Assembly (NCBI RefSeq): GCF_036688685.1
Contig: NZ_JAQQPS010000009.1
Coordinates: forward strand, 1-64,000
DNA from: JALYUM01 sp036688685
Lineage (GTDB): Bacteria > Pseudomonadota > Gammaproteobacteria > Burkholderiales > Burkholderiaceae_D
Direction: 5' to 3'
DNA length: 64,000 nucleotides
Position 1 is the first letter of the stretch, and each line of letters begins with the position of its first letter. The notes below the pieces were generated by a model, which worked only from the letters and a program-made list of their open reading frames with translations, ran no database searches and had not been told where the DNA came from. Positions 34,984-43,606 of this stretch are shown here, piece by piece. Position numbers and translations under genes: made by a program.

Positions 34984-35362
34984 TTTTGTATCGACTGTGC
35001 GAGATAGTAATTGTAGTAATGATAAGCAAATGGTGGGAATAACGCATTTTTGTTGCGCGGTATGTACAAGTGGTGTAAGTTTTTAGATGAAGTAGTTTCA
35101 ATATGTAACAAGTATAAAAATGCGTTACAAACACCTTTATTACCTTTAAGTAATATAAAATTGCGCTCACATAACGTTCATTGTTCTGTCGCTAGTGGTG
35201 AGATAGCGTTTGACAACACGATCAATCGTCAGTTTGTAGCAACAGTCAACTATGTTGCTTGCAAGTTAACGATCATCCGGTGGGAACGGTGGTACTATCA
35301 AGAAATGTTGCAGTTTGCATAGTAATCGTTCCACACCACGTATATTCATGAAAAGGATAGAA
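34984..35362. other. AT-rich intergenic region
   Basis: 379 bp, markedly A+T-rich, between divergent xth and the small gene at 35363. TTGACA at 35210-35215 followed after 17 nt by TTTGTA (35233-35238) is a possible but weak promoter for the downstream genes. A 90-codon open frame at 35050-35322 has no RBS and no recognisable product. No other feature was seen. Confidence 0.4.
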
Positions 35363-35767
35363 ATGCGTAACGCATTTGAAGCTTGGGCCCAACGCGACGG
35401 CCACATCGTTCGCCGCCGTGAAGACAAACCCGAGGAATACCTGGTCTACGAGACCCAGCGCCGCTGGGTGATCTGGCAAGCTGCACTGGCACATGGCCAG
35501 CAGGCAAGTGACGCGACCAAGCCGGCTGTCGCCGCACCCGCCGTGGCCGCCAGGCCTGCCGTGCGTCCGCCGGAGCCGGTCCGCGCCAGCGTGCGTCCCG
35601 ACCCGAGTGTCGCCGATGAAGCGGCAGTCCGCAACAGCGTGCTCAACGAGGTCCTCGATGCATTCAGCGAACTCGATGAAAACGCCGGCATCGAAGGTTT
35701 GCTGAAAGTGATCCAGAGCCTGAAGAAGAAGCAAAAGGCGATGGCCACGGCCGGCAGCGAAGGCTGA
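35363..35767 (+). CDS. Hypothetical protein with Ala/Pro linker
   Basis: Cytoplasmic protein of 134 residues of unknown function. The ATG at 35363 is preceded by AAAAGGA; an ATG at 35348 is less well placed. The N-terminal part (about 1-45) reads MRNAFEAWAQRDGH and ETQRRWVIWQAAL, a small domain seen in short betaproteobacterial proteins; then a Pro/Ala/Val linker (about 55-85); then a helical end (about 90-128) finishing in KKKQKAM. No motif gives a function. Its stop overlaps the start of the DUF1653 gene, so the two are coupled. Confidence 0.7.
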   Translation: MRNAFEAWAQRDGHIVRRREDKPEEYLVYETQRRWVIWQAALAHGQQASDATKPAVAAPAVAARPAVRPPEPVRASVRPDPSVADEAAVRNSVLNEVLDAFSELDENAGIEGLLKVIQSLKKKQKAMATAGSEG

Positions 35768-35955
35768 TGCAATACCGCCACTATAAAGGTGGCATTTACG
35801 ACTTCGTGTGTGAGGCGACGCTGGAAGCGGACCTCACACCGATGGTCGTATACAAGGCTGCCGACGGCTCGGTCTGGATACGTCCGCGCGATGTATTTTT
35901 CCAGGATATCGACGTCGATGGTGTGCAGACGCCGCGTTTCGCGCCGCTCTCCTGA
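35767..35955 (+). CDS. DUF1653-domain small protein
   Basis: Small protein of 62 residues that is almost entirely a DUF1653 domain: MQYRHYKGGIYDFVCEAT, then TPMVVYKAADGSVWIRPRDVFF. The start overlaps the previous stop (TGATG). DUF1653 is a small beta-barrel-like domain of unknown function that often occurs alone. Coupling to the preceding gene suggests the two products work together. Confidence 0.85.
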   Translation: MQYRHYKGGIYDFVCEATLEADLTPMVVYKAADGSVWIRPRDVFFQDIDVDGVQTPRFAPLS

Positions 35956-36032
35956 GCGCAGCGCTCGCCATGTCCCTCATGATCCCGGGTTTTCTGCCGT
36001 AAACAGGCAGGAGAACAACCCCGGATCACGCC

Positions 36033-36479
36033 ATGGCTTCCTTTCCTTCCGTCGTTTCGTTGGCCCTGCTCGCTGCCCTGGGCGGCTGCGCCACCATCAG
36101 CGCGTCGAATCAACAACTCCTGACCGTTCACGTTATCAGCGAGAACCGCGAAATCGGCGGGGTCGGCTGCGTGCTGTCGAATGATGTGGGGCGCTGGTTC
36201 ACCACCGCGCCGGGCCGCGTGATGGTCACGACCAGCACCAGTGCCCTGGCGGTTCACTGCAGCAAGCCAGGTGAGGGCACGGCGCGCGAACAGTTCAATT
36301 CACGCTACGCGGCGATGGACATGGTGGGCAATGTGGTGACGACGGTGGGTGTGGGCTACCTGATCGACCGCCACTCGGGCGCCGGGTTTGCGTATCCCGA
36401 GAATGTGACGGTGCTGATGTCCAGGCCGCAGGCGGTGGCGCATCAGCAATTGGCCGGCCCGGAGAATGTGGTGTGGTGA
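36033..36479 (+). CDS. Lipoprotein of unknown function
   Basis: Predicted lipoprotein of 148 residues. The N-terminal hydrophobic stretch ends in LGGCAT (lipobox Cys near 19). The mature part has VHVISENREIGGVGCVLSND, GRWFTTAPGRVMVTTSTSALAVHC and MDMVGNVVTTVGVGYLIDR, a pattern seen in small outer-membrane lipoproteins with a glycine-zipper-like helix near residue 100. The role is unknown. An AGGAG (36009-36013) is rather far upstream, so the start is slightly uncertain. It converges on the sugar permease gene across a shared terminator. Confidence 0.75.
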   Translation: MASFPSVVSLALLAALGGCATISASNQQLLTVHVISENREIGGVGCVLSNDVGRWFTTAPGRVMVTTSTSALAVHCSKPGEGTAREQFNSRYAAMDMVGNVVTTVGVGYLIDRHSGAGFAYPENVTVLMSRPQAVAHQQLAGPENVVW

Positions 36480-36503
36480 TCCCTACGCTTGTGCACGACC
36501 GAT

Positions 36504-36533
36504 AAAAAAAAGCGCCGCATGCGGCGCTTTTTT
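36504..36533. terminator. Bidirectional intrinsic terminator
   Basis: Stem AGCGCCG/CGGCGCT with loop CATG, flanked by a run of A on the left and a run of T on the right. It can stop transcription from both the lipoprotein gene (+) and the sugar transporter operon (-). Confidence 0.85.
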
Positions 36534-36546
36534 ACGTGGTGCTGTT

Positions 36547-37779
36547 TTATTTGTTCTTGTTGTACACGTCGAAGAACACCGCAGCGAGCAACACCAGCCC
36601 CTTGATGACCTGCTGGTAATCGATCCCGATGCCCATGATCGACATGCCGTTGTTCATGACGCCCATCACGAAGGCGCCGATCACAGCACCCATGACCTTG
36701 CCCACACCACCCGACGCCGAAGCGCCGCCAATGAAGCAGGCTGCGATCACGTCCAGCTCGAAGCCGGTGCCGGCTTTCGGCGTGGCGGTATTCAGGCGCG
36801 CGGCGAAGATCAGGCCAGCCAGCGCCGCCAGCACGCCCATATTCACGAAGGTGTAAAACGTGACGCGCTCGGTCTTGATGCCGGACAGCTTGCTGGCCTT
36901 TTCGTTACCGCCGACTGCATACACGCGCCGCCCGATCACGGTGCGGTTCGCCACAAAACTGTAGACGACGATCAGGACTGCCATCACGATCAGGACGTTC
37001 GGCATACCGCGGTACGAGGCCAGCAGGTAGCTCAGGTAGACGATGGCGGCCGCCAGTACGGCGTTCCTGGTGATGAAAAAGGCCAGTGGCTCGTCCGCCA
37101 TGCCGTGCTTGACCTGCTTGGCGCGGCTGCGCACGTTGACGAACAGGAAGGCAGCGACCAGCAGCACGCCGACCAGAAGCGAGGTGTAGCGCAGGTCGCC
37201 AGCGGCGATCGGATCGGGGATGAAGCCCGAGCTCAAGCGTTGAAAGCCGCCCGGGAAGGGACCGACCGACTGGCCCTGCAGCAGCGCCAGCGTCAGGCCC
37301 TTGAAGACCAGCATGCCGGCCAGCGTGACGATGAACGACGGGATTTTAAAGAACGCCACGAAATAGCCCTGGGCGCCGCCAATCAGGCCGCCGGCAGCCA
37401 GGCAGATCAGGCCGGCACTGACGAAATTCATGTCGAAGTTGACGATCAGCACGGCTGCCAGTGCGCCGATGAAACCGACCACCGAACCCACCGACAGGTC
37501 GATGTGACCGGCCACGATCACCATCAGCATGCCCAGCGCCATGATGACGACGTAGCTGTTTTGCAGGATCAGGTTGGTGAGATTGAGCGGCTGCATCAGG
37601 GTGCCGTCGGTCATGTACTGGAAGAAGGCCATGATCGCCACCAGCGACAGCAGCATCCCGTAATCGCGCACGTGTTCCTTGATGAAGGCGGCGTGGCTGC
37701 GCTGCGCTGGTGCTTGCGGTGGCGTCACGTCCCCGACTGCTTGCAGTGCCGGCACGCGCACGTTTTCATTCTTACCCAT
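36547..37779 (-). CDS. gguB: Multiple-sugar ABC transporter permease (GguB/MmsB type)
   Basis: Inner-membrane permease of a CUT2-type sugar importer, 410 residues. About ten hydrophobic segments are visible, with the BPD_transp_2 signatures VIVAGHIDLSVGSVVGF (about 90-106), GIKTERVTFYTFVNMGVLAALAG and FIGGASASGGVGKVMGAVIGA. The start at 37779 is chosen because GGAGAA lies seven nt upstream; it overlaps the ATPase stop by eight bases. A start at 37794 is possible. It works with the ATPase and the ChvE-like binding protein upstream; the sugar is probably galactose, glucose, arabinose or xylose, as for ChvE systems. Last gene of the operon, ending at a bidirectional terminator. Confidence 0.92.
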   Translation of the reverse strand: MGKNENVRVPALQAVGDVTPPQAPAQRSHAAFIKEHVRDYGMLLSLVAIMAFFQYMTDGTLMQPLNLTNLILQNSYVVIMALGMLMVIVAGHIDLSVGSVVGFIGALAAVLIVNFDMNFVSAGLICLAAGGLIGGAQGYFVAFFKIPSFIVTLAGMLVFKGLTLALLQGQSVGPFPGGFQRLSSGFIPDPIAAGDLRYTSLLVGVLLVAAFLFVNVRSRAKQVKHGMADEPLAFFITRNAVLAAAIVYLSYLLASYRGMPNVLIVMAVLIVVYSFVANRTVIGRRVYAVGGNEKASKLSGIKTERVTFYTFVNMGVLAALAGLIFAARLNTATPKAGTGFELDVIAACFIGGASASGGVGKVMGAVIGAFVMGVMNNGMSIMGIGIDYQQVIKGLVLLAAVFFDVYNKNK

Positions 37780-39313
37780 AAACCACTTCTCCATTCTTTA
37801 CAATTGCTCGCATGATCTTTTCCTGTGTCGCTTCCGCTTGCGTGAATTGCGCCACCCATTTGCCTTCGTTCATGACATAGATGCGGTCGCACATTCCCAG
37901 CAGTTCCGGCATTTCCGACGAAATCATCAGAATGCCTTTTCCTTCCGCCGCCAGTTCGTTGATGATGCTGTAGATTTCATATTTGGCGCCGACGTCGATG
38001 CCGCGGCTCGGTTCATCCAGGATCAGCAGGTCGGGCCGCGAAAACAGCCATTTCGCCAGCACCACTTTTTGCTGGTTGCCACCGGACAGGTTGAGCACTT
38101 TCTGCAGCACGCCGGAACAGCGGATTTTCAGTTTGCTGCGGTAGTCGGCGGCAACTGCAGCCTCGCGCTGCTCGTCGATCACCAGGTGGTCGGACACGCC
38201 CTTCAAATTGGCCATGCTGACATTTTTCTTGATGTCTTCGTCCAGCACCAGGCCGAGCGCCTTGCGGTCTTCGGTGACATACGCAATGCCGTGCTTGATG
38301 GCTTTCTGCACGCTGCTGACATCGATTTCGACGCCGTCCTTGAACACGCTACCGCTGATTTTGCGGCCGTACGAACGACCGAACAGGCTCATCGCCAGCT
38401 CGGTGCGGCCGGCGCCCATCAGGCCGGCAATGCCGACAATTTCGCCTTTGCCCACGTGCAGGTCGATGCCCTTGATGACTTCGCGCTCGCTCTGCTCCGG
38501 ATGGAACACGCGCCAGTTGCGCACTTCGAACATGGTGGCGCCCACCTGCGATACGCGCGGTGGATAGCGGTCAGCCATTTCGCGCCCGACCATGTTGGCG
38601 ATGATCAGGTCTTCGCTGATCGGCTGGGCACGGCAATCGAAGGTGTCGACTGTATTCCCGTCGCGCAGCACGGTAATCGCGTCGGCGACCTGTGAAATTT
38701 CGTTAAGCTTGTGGGAAATGAGAATCGCCGTGATGCCTTGCGATTTCAGGTCCAGCAGCAATTTGAGCAGCGCATCGCTGTCGCTCTCGTTCAGGCTGGC
38801 CGTGGGCTCGTCGAGGATCAGCAATTTGACCTCTTTCGACAGCGCCTTGGCAATTTCAACCAGCTGCTGTTTGCCAACGCCGAGCTTGCTGACGATGGTG
38901 TCAGGCGACTCTTTCAGGCCCACCTTTTGCAGCAGGGCGCGGGTGCGCACGTACGCCGCGTGCCAGTCGATGACGCCGCCGCTGGCTTGCTCGTTACCCA
39001 GAAAGATATTCTCTGCAATGGACAGCTGTGGCACCAGCGCCAGTTCCTGGTGGATGATGATGATACCGAGTTTTTCGCTGTCGCTGATGCCGCTGAAGCG
39101 GCGTTCCTCGCCCAGGAAATGAATGCCGCCACTATAGCTGCCGTGCGGATAGACACCGCTGAGTACTTTCATCAGGGTGGATTTGCCAGCGCCGTTTTCG
39201 CCGACGATGGCGTGGATTTCTCCACTGCGAACTTTCAAATTCACGTTGTCGAGCGCAATGACGCCCGGGAACGTCTTCCTGATCCCGCGCATTTCCAGGA
39301 TGGTATCGCCCAT
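37772..39313 (-). CDS. gguA: Multiple-sugar ABC transporter ATP-binding protein (GguA/MmsA type)
   Basis: Duplicated ATPase of 513 residues that powers the sugar importer. The first half has Walker A GENGAGKST (about 38-46), the signature LGVGKQQLVEIAKAL and Walker B LLILDEPTASL. The second half has a degenerate Walker A (GLMGAGRTEL), an intact signature LSGGNQQKV and LLILDEPSRGIDVGAK. The degenerate second P-loop is usual for this family. It is encoded between the binding protein and the permease; the gap to the binding protein gene is 63 nt. Confidence 0.94.
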   Translation of the reverse strand: MGDTILEMRGIRKTFPGVIALDNVNLKVRSGEIHAIVGENGAGKSTLMKVLSGVYPHGSYSGGIHFLGEERRFSGISDSEKLGIIIIHQELALVPQLSIAENIFLGNEQASGGVIDWHAAYVRTRALLQKVGLKESPDTIVSKLGVGKQQLVEIAKALSKEVKLLILDEPTASLNESDSDALLKLLLDLKSQGITAILISHKLNEISQVADAITVLRDGNTVDTFDCRAQPISEDLIIANMVGREMADRYPPRVSQVGATMFEVRNWRVFHPEQSEREVIKGIDLHVGKGEIVGIAGLMGAGRTELAMSLFGRSYGRKISGSVFKDGVEIDVSSVQKAIKHGIAYVTEDRKALGLVLDEDIKKNVSMANLKGVSDHLVIDEQREAAVAADYRSKLKIRCSGVLQKVLNLSGGNQQKVVLAKWLFSRPDLLILDEPSRGIDVGAKYEIYSIINELAAEGKGILMISSEMPELLGMCDRIYVMNEGKWVAQFTQAEATQEKIMRAIVKNGEVVYG

Positions 39314-39376
39314 AACTAAACCTCGACAATCTGGACCGCCCCGTACCTGGGCAGGGGAGGGCGGCCCGTTACTTGT

Positions 39377-40444
39377 TTACTTGAATTGCGTCTCTTTGTA
39401 GTAGCCACTGTCGGTGACCAGCACTTTTTTCCAGTTCGAAATATCGACCACGACTGGTTTCAGCAGATAGGCCGGCACGATCTTGACCCCGTTGTTGTAG
39501 GTCTTGGTATCGTTCACCGTTACTTGCTTGCCGCTCATCATGGCGTCAACCATTTCGGCGGTGACGCTGGCCAGTTGGCGCGTATCCTTGAAGATGGTCG
39601 AGCGCTGTTCGCCGCGCAGGATCGACTTGACCGATGCGACTTCCGCATCCTGGCCGGTGACCACTGGCATTGGCATCTTCGGCGTGCCGTAGCCGACGCC
39701 TTTGAGCGACGACAGGATGCCGATCGACAAACCGTCATACGGCGACAGTACCGCGTCGACGCGTGCCGTGCCGTAGTTGGCGCTGAGCAGGTTGTCCATG
39801 CGCGACTGCGCGACCGCGCCGTCCCAGCGCAAGGTGGCCACTTTGGCCATGCCCAGCTGTTTGCTGCGCACCACCAGCTTGCCTTTGTCCATATACGGCT
39901 TCAGGACCGACATCGCGCCGTCATAGAAGAAAAAGGCATTGTTGTCGTCGCCGGAACCGCCGAACAGTTCGATGTTGAACGGGCCCTTGCCAGCGCTCAG
40001 GTTGAGCGCTTTTTCAATCGATTGTGCCTGCAGGACGCCGACCTGGAAGTTATCGAAGGTGGCGTAGTAGTCGACGTTTTTTGAATTGCGGATCAGGCGG
40101 TCGTACGAAATGACCTTGATGCCCTTGTCGTGCGCTTTTTGCAGCGCGTCCGACAGGGTGGTGCCGTCGATGGCGGCAATGACCAGCACCTTGACGCCCT
40201 TGGTGATCATGTTTTCGATCTGCGCCAACTGGTTCGGAATATCGTCATCTGCGTACTGCAGGTCGGCCTTGTAGCCCTTGGCCTGGAATACTTTCACCAT
40301 ATTGTTGCCGTCGTCGATCCAACGTGCCGAAGCTTTGGTCGGCATCGAAATACCAATCTGGCCCTTGGCCTGCGCCAGCGCCGCGCCACTCGCACCTAGG
40401 GCGCCGGCCGTCAACAACAAGGCGAATAATTTTTGCATTTTCAT
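39377..40444 (-). CDS. chvE: Multiple-sugar-binding periplasmic protein (ChvE-like)
   Basis: Periplasmic binding protein of 355 residues, first gene of the sugar importer operon. GGAG lies seven nt before the ATG at 40444; the open frame upstream of that is non-coding leader. The signal peptide (about 1-24) ends ALAQA. The mature protein begins KGQIGISMPTKASARWIDDG, with NMITKGVKVLVIAAIDGTTL, VISYDRLIRNSKNVDYYATFDN and VTGQDAEVASVKSI, all typical of ChvE/xylose-binding proteins. ChvE binds several aldoses; which ones are used here cannot be told. Confidence 0.93.
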   Translation of the reverse strand: MKMQKLFALLLTAGALGASGAALAQAKGQIGISMPTKASARWIDDGNNMVKVFQAKGYKADLQYADDDIPNQLAQIENMITKGVKVLVIAAIDGTTLSDALQKAHDKGIKVISYDRLIRNSKNVDYYATFDNFQVGVLQAQSIEKALNLSAGKGPFNIELFGGSGDDNNAFFFYDGAMSVLKPYMDKGKLVVRSKQLGMAKVATLRWDGAVAQSRMDNLLSANYGTARVDAVLSPYDGLSIGILSSLKGVGYGTPKMPMPVVTGQDAEVASVKSILRGEQRSTIFKDTRQLASVTAEMVDAMMSGKQVTVNDTKTYNNGVKIVPAYLLKPVVVDISNWKKVLVTDSGYYKETQFK

Positions 40445-40576
40445 ACTGCGTCTCCAGATCATTGTGATTTTTTTATAAGGCATCTGCCAAGTCGCACGAC
40501 AGCACCTCCATCGGGAGGTACATGCAGTCATGCTGCTGGCAATAGTAAAAGGTCTACACAACTCTCACCTAATCAA

Positions 40577-40602
40577 TTTTTGATATCGACCGATACCAAA
40601 AA
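40577..40602. promoter_or_regulatory. 26-bp palindrome, candidate sugar-regulator operator
   Basis: Arms TTTTTGATATCG and CGATACCAAAAA around an AC centre; one mismatch in twelve. It lies 133-158 bp upstream of the ChvE-type gene. The symmetry is typical of a dimeric repressor or activator; the protein is not identified. Confidence 0.65.
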
Positions 40603-40658
40603 TATTTTTTTGCAAATTGTATTCTTTTTCTACTGAAATAGTACAGATTTGCGATCAA

Positions 40659-40677
40659 TTGCGTATAAATTATGCAA
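40659..40677. promoter_or_regulatory. Possible LysR-type site
   Basis: TTGCGTATAAATTATGCAA is an imperfect palindrome of the T-N11-A type recognised by LysR regulators. The LysR gene at 42428 is two genes away. Low confidence. Confidence 0.35.
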
Positions 40678-40905
40678 TCTGCATGAAAAAGTGCTCGTTT
40701 GCAGGAGGTTCAGGCCTGACATACCGAAATCAGTATGAGGTCATAAGAAATTTTGATTAGGAGGGTATTTTACAGTTCATTAAGATTTGGTAATTATTTA
40801 CTGCAGTTCAACTCGCCGCAGTCGCCTGCAGTGCGTGCTTGTGCTGCCGGTGCCGCTTGACGACTGCCTTAATGGCAATCCTGATCGAATCAGCGACGAG
40901 GCTTT

Positions 40906-40928
40906 CGCTGCGCTAAGGGAGCGCAGCG
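40906..40928 (+). other. Strong hairpin in porin leader
   Basis: 9-bp stem CGCTGCGCT/AGCGCAGCG with loop AAGGG. A second hairpin (CCCGC/GCGGG, 40957-40975 region) lies between it and the terminator. Confidence 0.55.
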
Positions 40929-41007
40929 GCCGAAGTTTGCCACGATCCAGCCGTGACCCGCTCTTGAGAGGCGGGCACCACAACGAATTTGAGCCTTGCG
41001 CTCGAAT

Positions 41008-41033
41008 CGCGGTAACAGTACCGCGCTTTTTTT
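41008..41033 (+). terminator. Intrinsic terminator directly upstream of the porin
   Basis: Perfect 7-bp stem CGCGGTA/TACCGCG, loop ACAG, then C and seven T. It ends 20 nt before the porin start codon and just before its AAGGAG RBS. It either ends an upstream small RNA or acts as a leader attenuator. Confidence 0.8.
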
Positions 41034-41053
41034 AAAAAAAACAAGGAGACGAA

Positions 41054-42310
41054 ATGCAACAACTGCTCAAAAAATTGTCCATGGCCGCAGCGCTGACGCT
41101 CGCGTTCGGCAGCGCCCATGCCGATGCCGGCATCGACACCCCAGGCTTTCACGGCTACGCACGGGTCGGCGCTGGTACCAGTTCCACCCATGGCCCGCAA
41201 AGCTGCTTCGGCCTGGGCGGCAACACCATGAAATATCGTTTGGGCAATGAGTGCGATTCCTACCTCGAAGGCGGCTACACCGGCGACTTCGCCACGGTCG
41301 AGGGCGTCACCTACACCGGCACGGTGTGGTTCGCTGCCTACAAACCGAATTCGAATTTCGGCGACGCCAATGTGGAGGTTGCCAAAGCCTACGTCGAGGC
41401 CAAGGGCATCGACTTCCTCAAGGGCGGCACCGCGTGGGTCGGCAAGCGTTACTACATGCGTCCTGACATCCACATGCTCGATCTGCAATACATCAACCTG
41501 AACGGTACCGGCGCCGGTATCAACCGCGTCGCCCTCGGTCCAGGTCATGCCAGCTACGCCTTCTTCAAGGATAACGATGCCAACGACATCGATCCGAATA
41601 CCGGCGTGGTGACCAACACGAGCGCGGCCATCCGCCAGAACTTCATCTATGAAGACATCCCGGTCAATCTGAACGGCACCCTCGACGTGGTGGCGACCGT
41701 GATCACCGCCCAGGGCAAGGCCGATCGCCATGACGGCTGGCAAGTTTCGCTGTTCCACCGCCAGGCCAAGGTGATGGGTGGCGGCAATACCTTCGGCGTG
41801 CAGTATGGCGTCGGTCCTGGTAGCGGCATCGGCGTAGGTAACGCCCGCATGGGTTCCTCCGGCAGCACCCTGTCCGGTTCGGACGTGAAGCGCTTCCGTG
41901 TCTTCAATGACCTGGCGATCCAGCCGATGACCAACTTCGGCATGGAACTCGTCGCCCTGGCACAGCGCGACGAGTCCGACGCCGGCGGCTCGTCGACCTG
42001 GACCACGCTGGGTGTGCGTCCTGTGTACGCCTTGCACAAGAACTTCAAAGTAGCGCTGGAACTGGGCACCGACCGCGTCACGTCGCCGAATGGCGGTCCT
42101 GCAAAGCGCCTGACCAAGATCACGCTGGCACCGAGCATTTCAGCCGGTCCTGGCCTGTTCGACCGTCCTGAACTGCGCCTCTACGTCAGCTACGGCAAGT
42201 GGAACGATGCTGCCACGGCGTCGGTCAACGCTGCCAACAACAGCGGCCCGGTGTACAACAACAACACCAGCGGCGCATCGGCCGGCTTCCAGGTCGAAAC
42301 GTGGTTTTAA
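41054..42310 (+). CDS. LamB/maltoporin-type carbohydrate porin
   Basis: Outer-membrane porin of 418 residues. Signal peptide about 1-23 (cut after AHA). The mature part starts ADAGIDTPGFHGYARVGAG and has GNECDSYLEGGY, which match the start of the LamB family, followed by alternating beta strands and ending in FQVETWF with a C-terminal Phe, as required for outer-membrane insertion. AACAAGGAGACGAA gives an excellent RBS. Placed next to a ChvE-type importer it probably admits sugars or oligosaccharides. Transcription from upstream must pass the terminator at 41008-41033. Confidence 0.92.
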   Translation: MQQLLKKLSMAAALTLAFGSAHADAGIDTPGFHGYARVGAGTSSTHGPQSCFGLGGNTMKYRLGNECDSYLEGGYTGDFATVEGVTYTGTVWFAAYKPNSNFGDANVEVAKAYVEAKGIDFLKGGTAWVGKRYYMRPDIHMLDLQYINLNGTGAGINRVALGPGHASYAFFKDNDANDIDPNTGVVTNTSAAIRQNFIYEDIPVNLNGTLDVVATVITAQGKADRHDGWQVSLFHRQAKVMGGGNTFGVQYGVGPGSGIGVGNARMGSSGSTLSGSDVKRFRVFNDLAIQPMTNFGMELVALAQRDESDAGGSSTWTTLGVRPVYALHKNFKVALELGTDRVTSPNGGPAKRLTKITLAPSISAGPGLFDRPELRLYVSYGKWNDAATASVNAANNSGPVYNNNTSGASAGFQVETWF

Positions 42311-42352
42311 GCGCCTGACAAGGCAATGGCGGCCTGAGAGGGCAGTCGTCCC

Positions 42353-42381
42353 CGAGAGCCTTTGATCCTGAGGGGCTCTCG
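42353..42381 (+). terminator. Probable terminator after the porin gene
   Basis: 8-bp stem CGAGAGCC/GGCTCTCG with a 13-nt loop, followed by a short T tract (GTTTGG). The weak T tract makes it less certain than the others. Confidence 0.45.
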
Positions 42382-42427
42382 TTTGGCGTTGCACCGCGCC
42401 CGGGACGGAGCGCGGCAACGCCTTTTT

Positions 42428-43378
42428 TCACGGTTCTGGGTAGATTTCCCCGGCAACCGCCCGGACCGCGTCCAGCAGGATGGTGGCGCTGGGCGAAAGA
42501 AGATAATTGCGGCGGGTGATAATCCCGAACCCATCCATCTGCACCGGCACAGCGACCGGCAGGATGGCGAGCAGGTCCAGCCCGGCGTAGTAACGGGCAA
42601 TATCAAGCGACATCAGGTGCACGCTGTCGGTCTGCAGCAGCAGCGAGACCGTCAGCAGCAGGGCAGTGGTCTCGACGACATTGCCCGGCGGCGCCAGTCC
42701 GGCGCGGTGGAACATGGTATCGCAGCGGTGGCGTAGCGTGCTGCCTGGCGGCGGCAACACCCAGGCCGCGCCGGCGATGTCGGCCAGCTGCAAGGCACCG
42801 GCACGCTGGAGTGGATGGCCGCGCCGCGTCACCACACACACCGGCTCGTCAGCCAATTCCTCGTATGCCAGTTCGGCGCTGTCGTCCCGCTCGCCCACGC
42901 GCGCGATCAGGAAATCGAGCGTGCCGCGGCGCAGGCGATCAAGCAGGATATTGCTGGTAGCAAAATCGACCCCGACACGCATCAGCGGCGTGGTCTGTTT
43001 TACCCGGGCGATGGCGCGCGGCAGCAGGGTCATCGCCGACGACATGATCGCACCCACGGTAACCTGACCGGTCAGGCCCGATTTCAGCGCGGCCACGTCT
43101 TCGTGCCCCAGCGACAGGCTGATCAACGCCATGCGCGCCTGGTGGATCATGGTCTTGCCGTACAGGGTAGGTTGCATGCCGTGCGGCAGGCGCTCGAACA
43201 AGCGCACATTGAGCAGGTCTTCCAGTTCCTTGAGCTGCTTCGACGCGGCTGGCTGCGTCATGTGCAGCGCTGCGGCTGCGCGATGGATGTTGCGCTGCTC
43301 GTCGAGTGCGTTCAGCAGAAGCAGCTGGCGCATTTTCAGGCGGATCCGCGAAAATGTATGAGGTGAAGTGTTAAGCAT
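42428..43378 (-). CDS. LysR-family regulator, GbpR-like
   Basis: LysR-type transcriptional regulator of 316 residues. The N-terminal winged helix (about 10-70) reads MRQLLLLNALDEQRNIHRAAA, then MTQPAASKQLKELEDLLNV, the typical recognition helix. The effector-binding domain (about 100-310) includes VGAIMSSAMTLLPRAI and RRGTLDFLIARV. Resemblance in the N-terminal half and the location beside a ChvE-type system suggest GbpR, which controls the sugar-binding protein gene in other bacteria. It converges on the porin gene. Its targets are inferred. Confidence 0.88.
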   Translation of the reverse strand: MLNTSPHTFSRIRLKMRQLLLLNALDEQRNIHRAAAALHMTQPAASKQLKELEDLLNVRLFERLPHGMQPTLYGKTMIHQARMALISLSLGHEDVAALKSGLTGQVTVGAIMSSAMTLLPRAIARVKQTTPLMRVGVDFATSNILLDRLRRGTLDFLIARVGERDDSAELAYEELADEPVCVVTRRGHPLQRAGALQLADIAGAAWVLPPPGSTLRHRCDTMFHRAGLAPPGNVVETTALLLTVSLLLQTDSVHLMSLDIARYYAGLDLLAILPVAVPVQMDGFGIITRRNYLLSPSATILLDAVRAVAGEIYPEP

Positions 43379-43546
43379 CGTCGGGGCATCGTAACACGGC
43401 GCGCAATTCTGGATGCTTGCCGTCGAGGCTACGACCGGCCGGCGCCATGCCGTCAGAATAATCCTGCGCCGTCTTGCCCGCCACGCGCCGGAATAGAGTT
43501 TTAAGAGTTTCTTGGAACTTAATTGAACTTGGCTAGTCTTATCCGG

Positions 43547-43606
43547 ATGAACAAGCCTGTACCGATCAGTACCGCAGCCAGAGTCATCGGCGTCTCGCCA
43601 AGCACA
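43547..43606 (+). pseudogene. Remnant of an IS607-type serine recombinase (tnpA), first 20 codons
   Basis: Twenty codons reading MNKPVPISTAARVIGVSPST, the start of the MerR-like helix-turn-helix that opens IS607-family TnpA. The similarity stops at codon 20, where the next residues should be like (V/L)RRW. After it the sequence runs straight to the tnpB RBS, so the rest of tnpA has been deleted. By chance the remnant is in frame with tnpB. Too short for certainty, but the motif and its position just upstream of tnpB agree. Confidence 0.6.

Larger units (their letters stand above)
40445..41053. other. Divergent regulatory region between chvE operon and porin
   Basis: 609 bp. The left part (40560-40800) is A+T-rich and should hold promoters and operators for the minus-strand sugar operon. 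The right part (40800-41033) is G+C-rich, full of inverted repeats and ends in an intrinsic terminator just before the porin RBS. No convincing protein gene was found; open frames of 61-82 codons on both strands lack an RBS. Confidence 0.6.

Noticed and set aside
35050..35322. 90-codon frame in the A+T-rich spacer after xth
   Set aside because: No RBS, no domain, and codon use unlike the neighbouring genes.
36466..37815. 449-codon open frame on the plus strand opposite the sugar permease
   Set aside because: It runs through the bidirectional terminator and across a gene with clear permease motifs; its composition is that of a reverse-complement shadow.
40787..41035. 82-codon plus-strand and 61-codon minus-strand frames in the porin leader
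   Set aside because: The plus-strand frame ends inside the terminator, the minus-strand one lacks an RBS, and neither has a recognisable product. The structured-RNA reading explains the hairpins better, though a decayed gene cannot be excluded.
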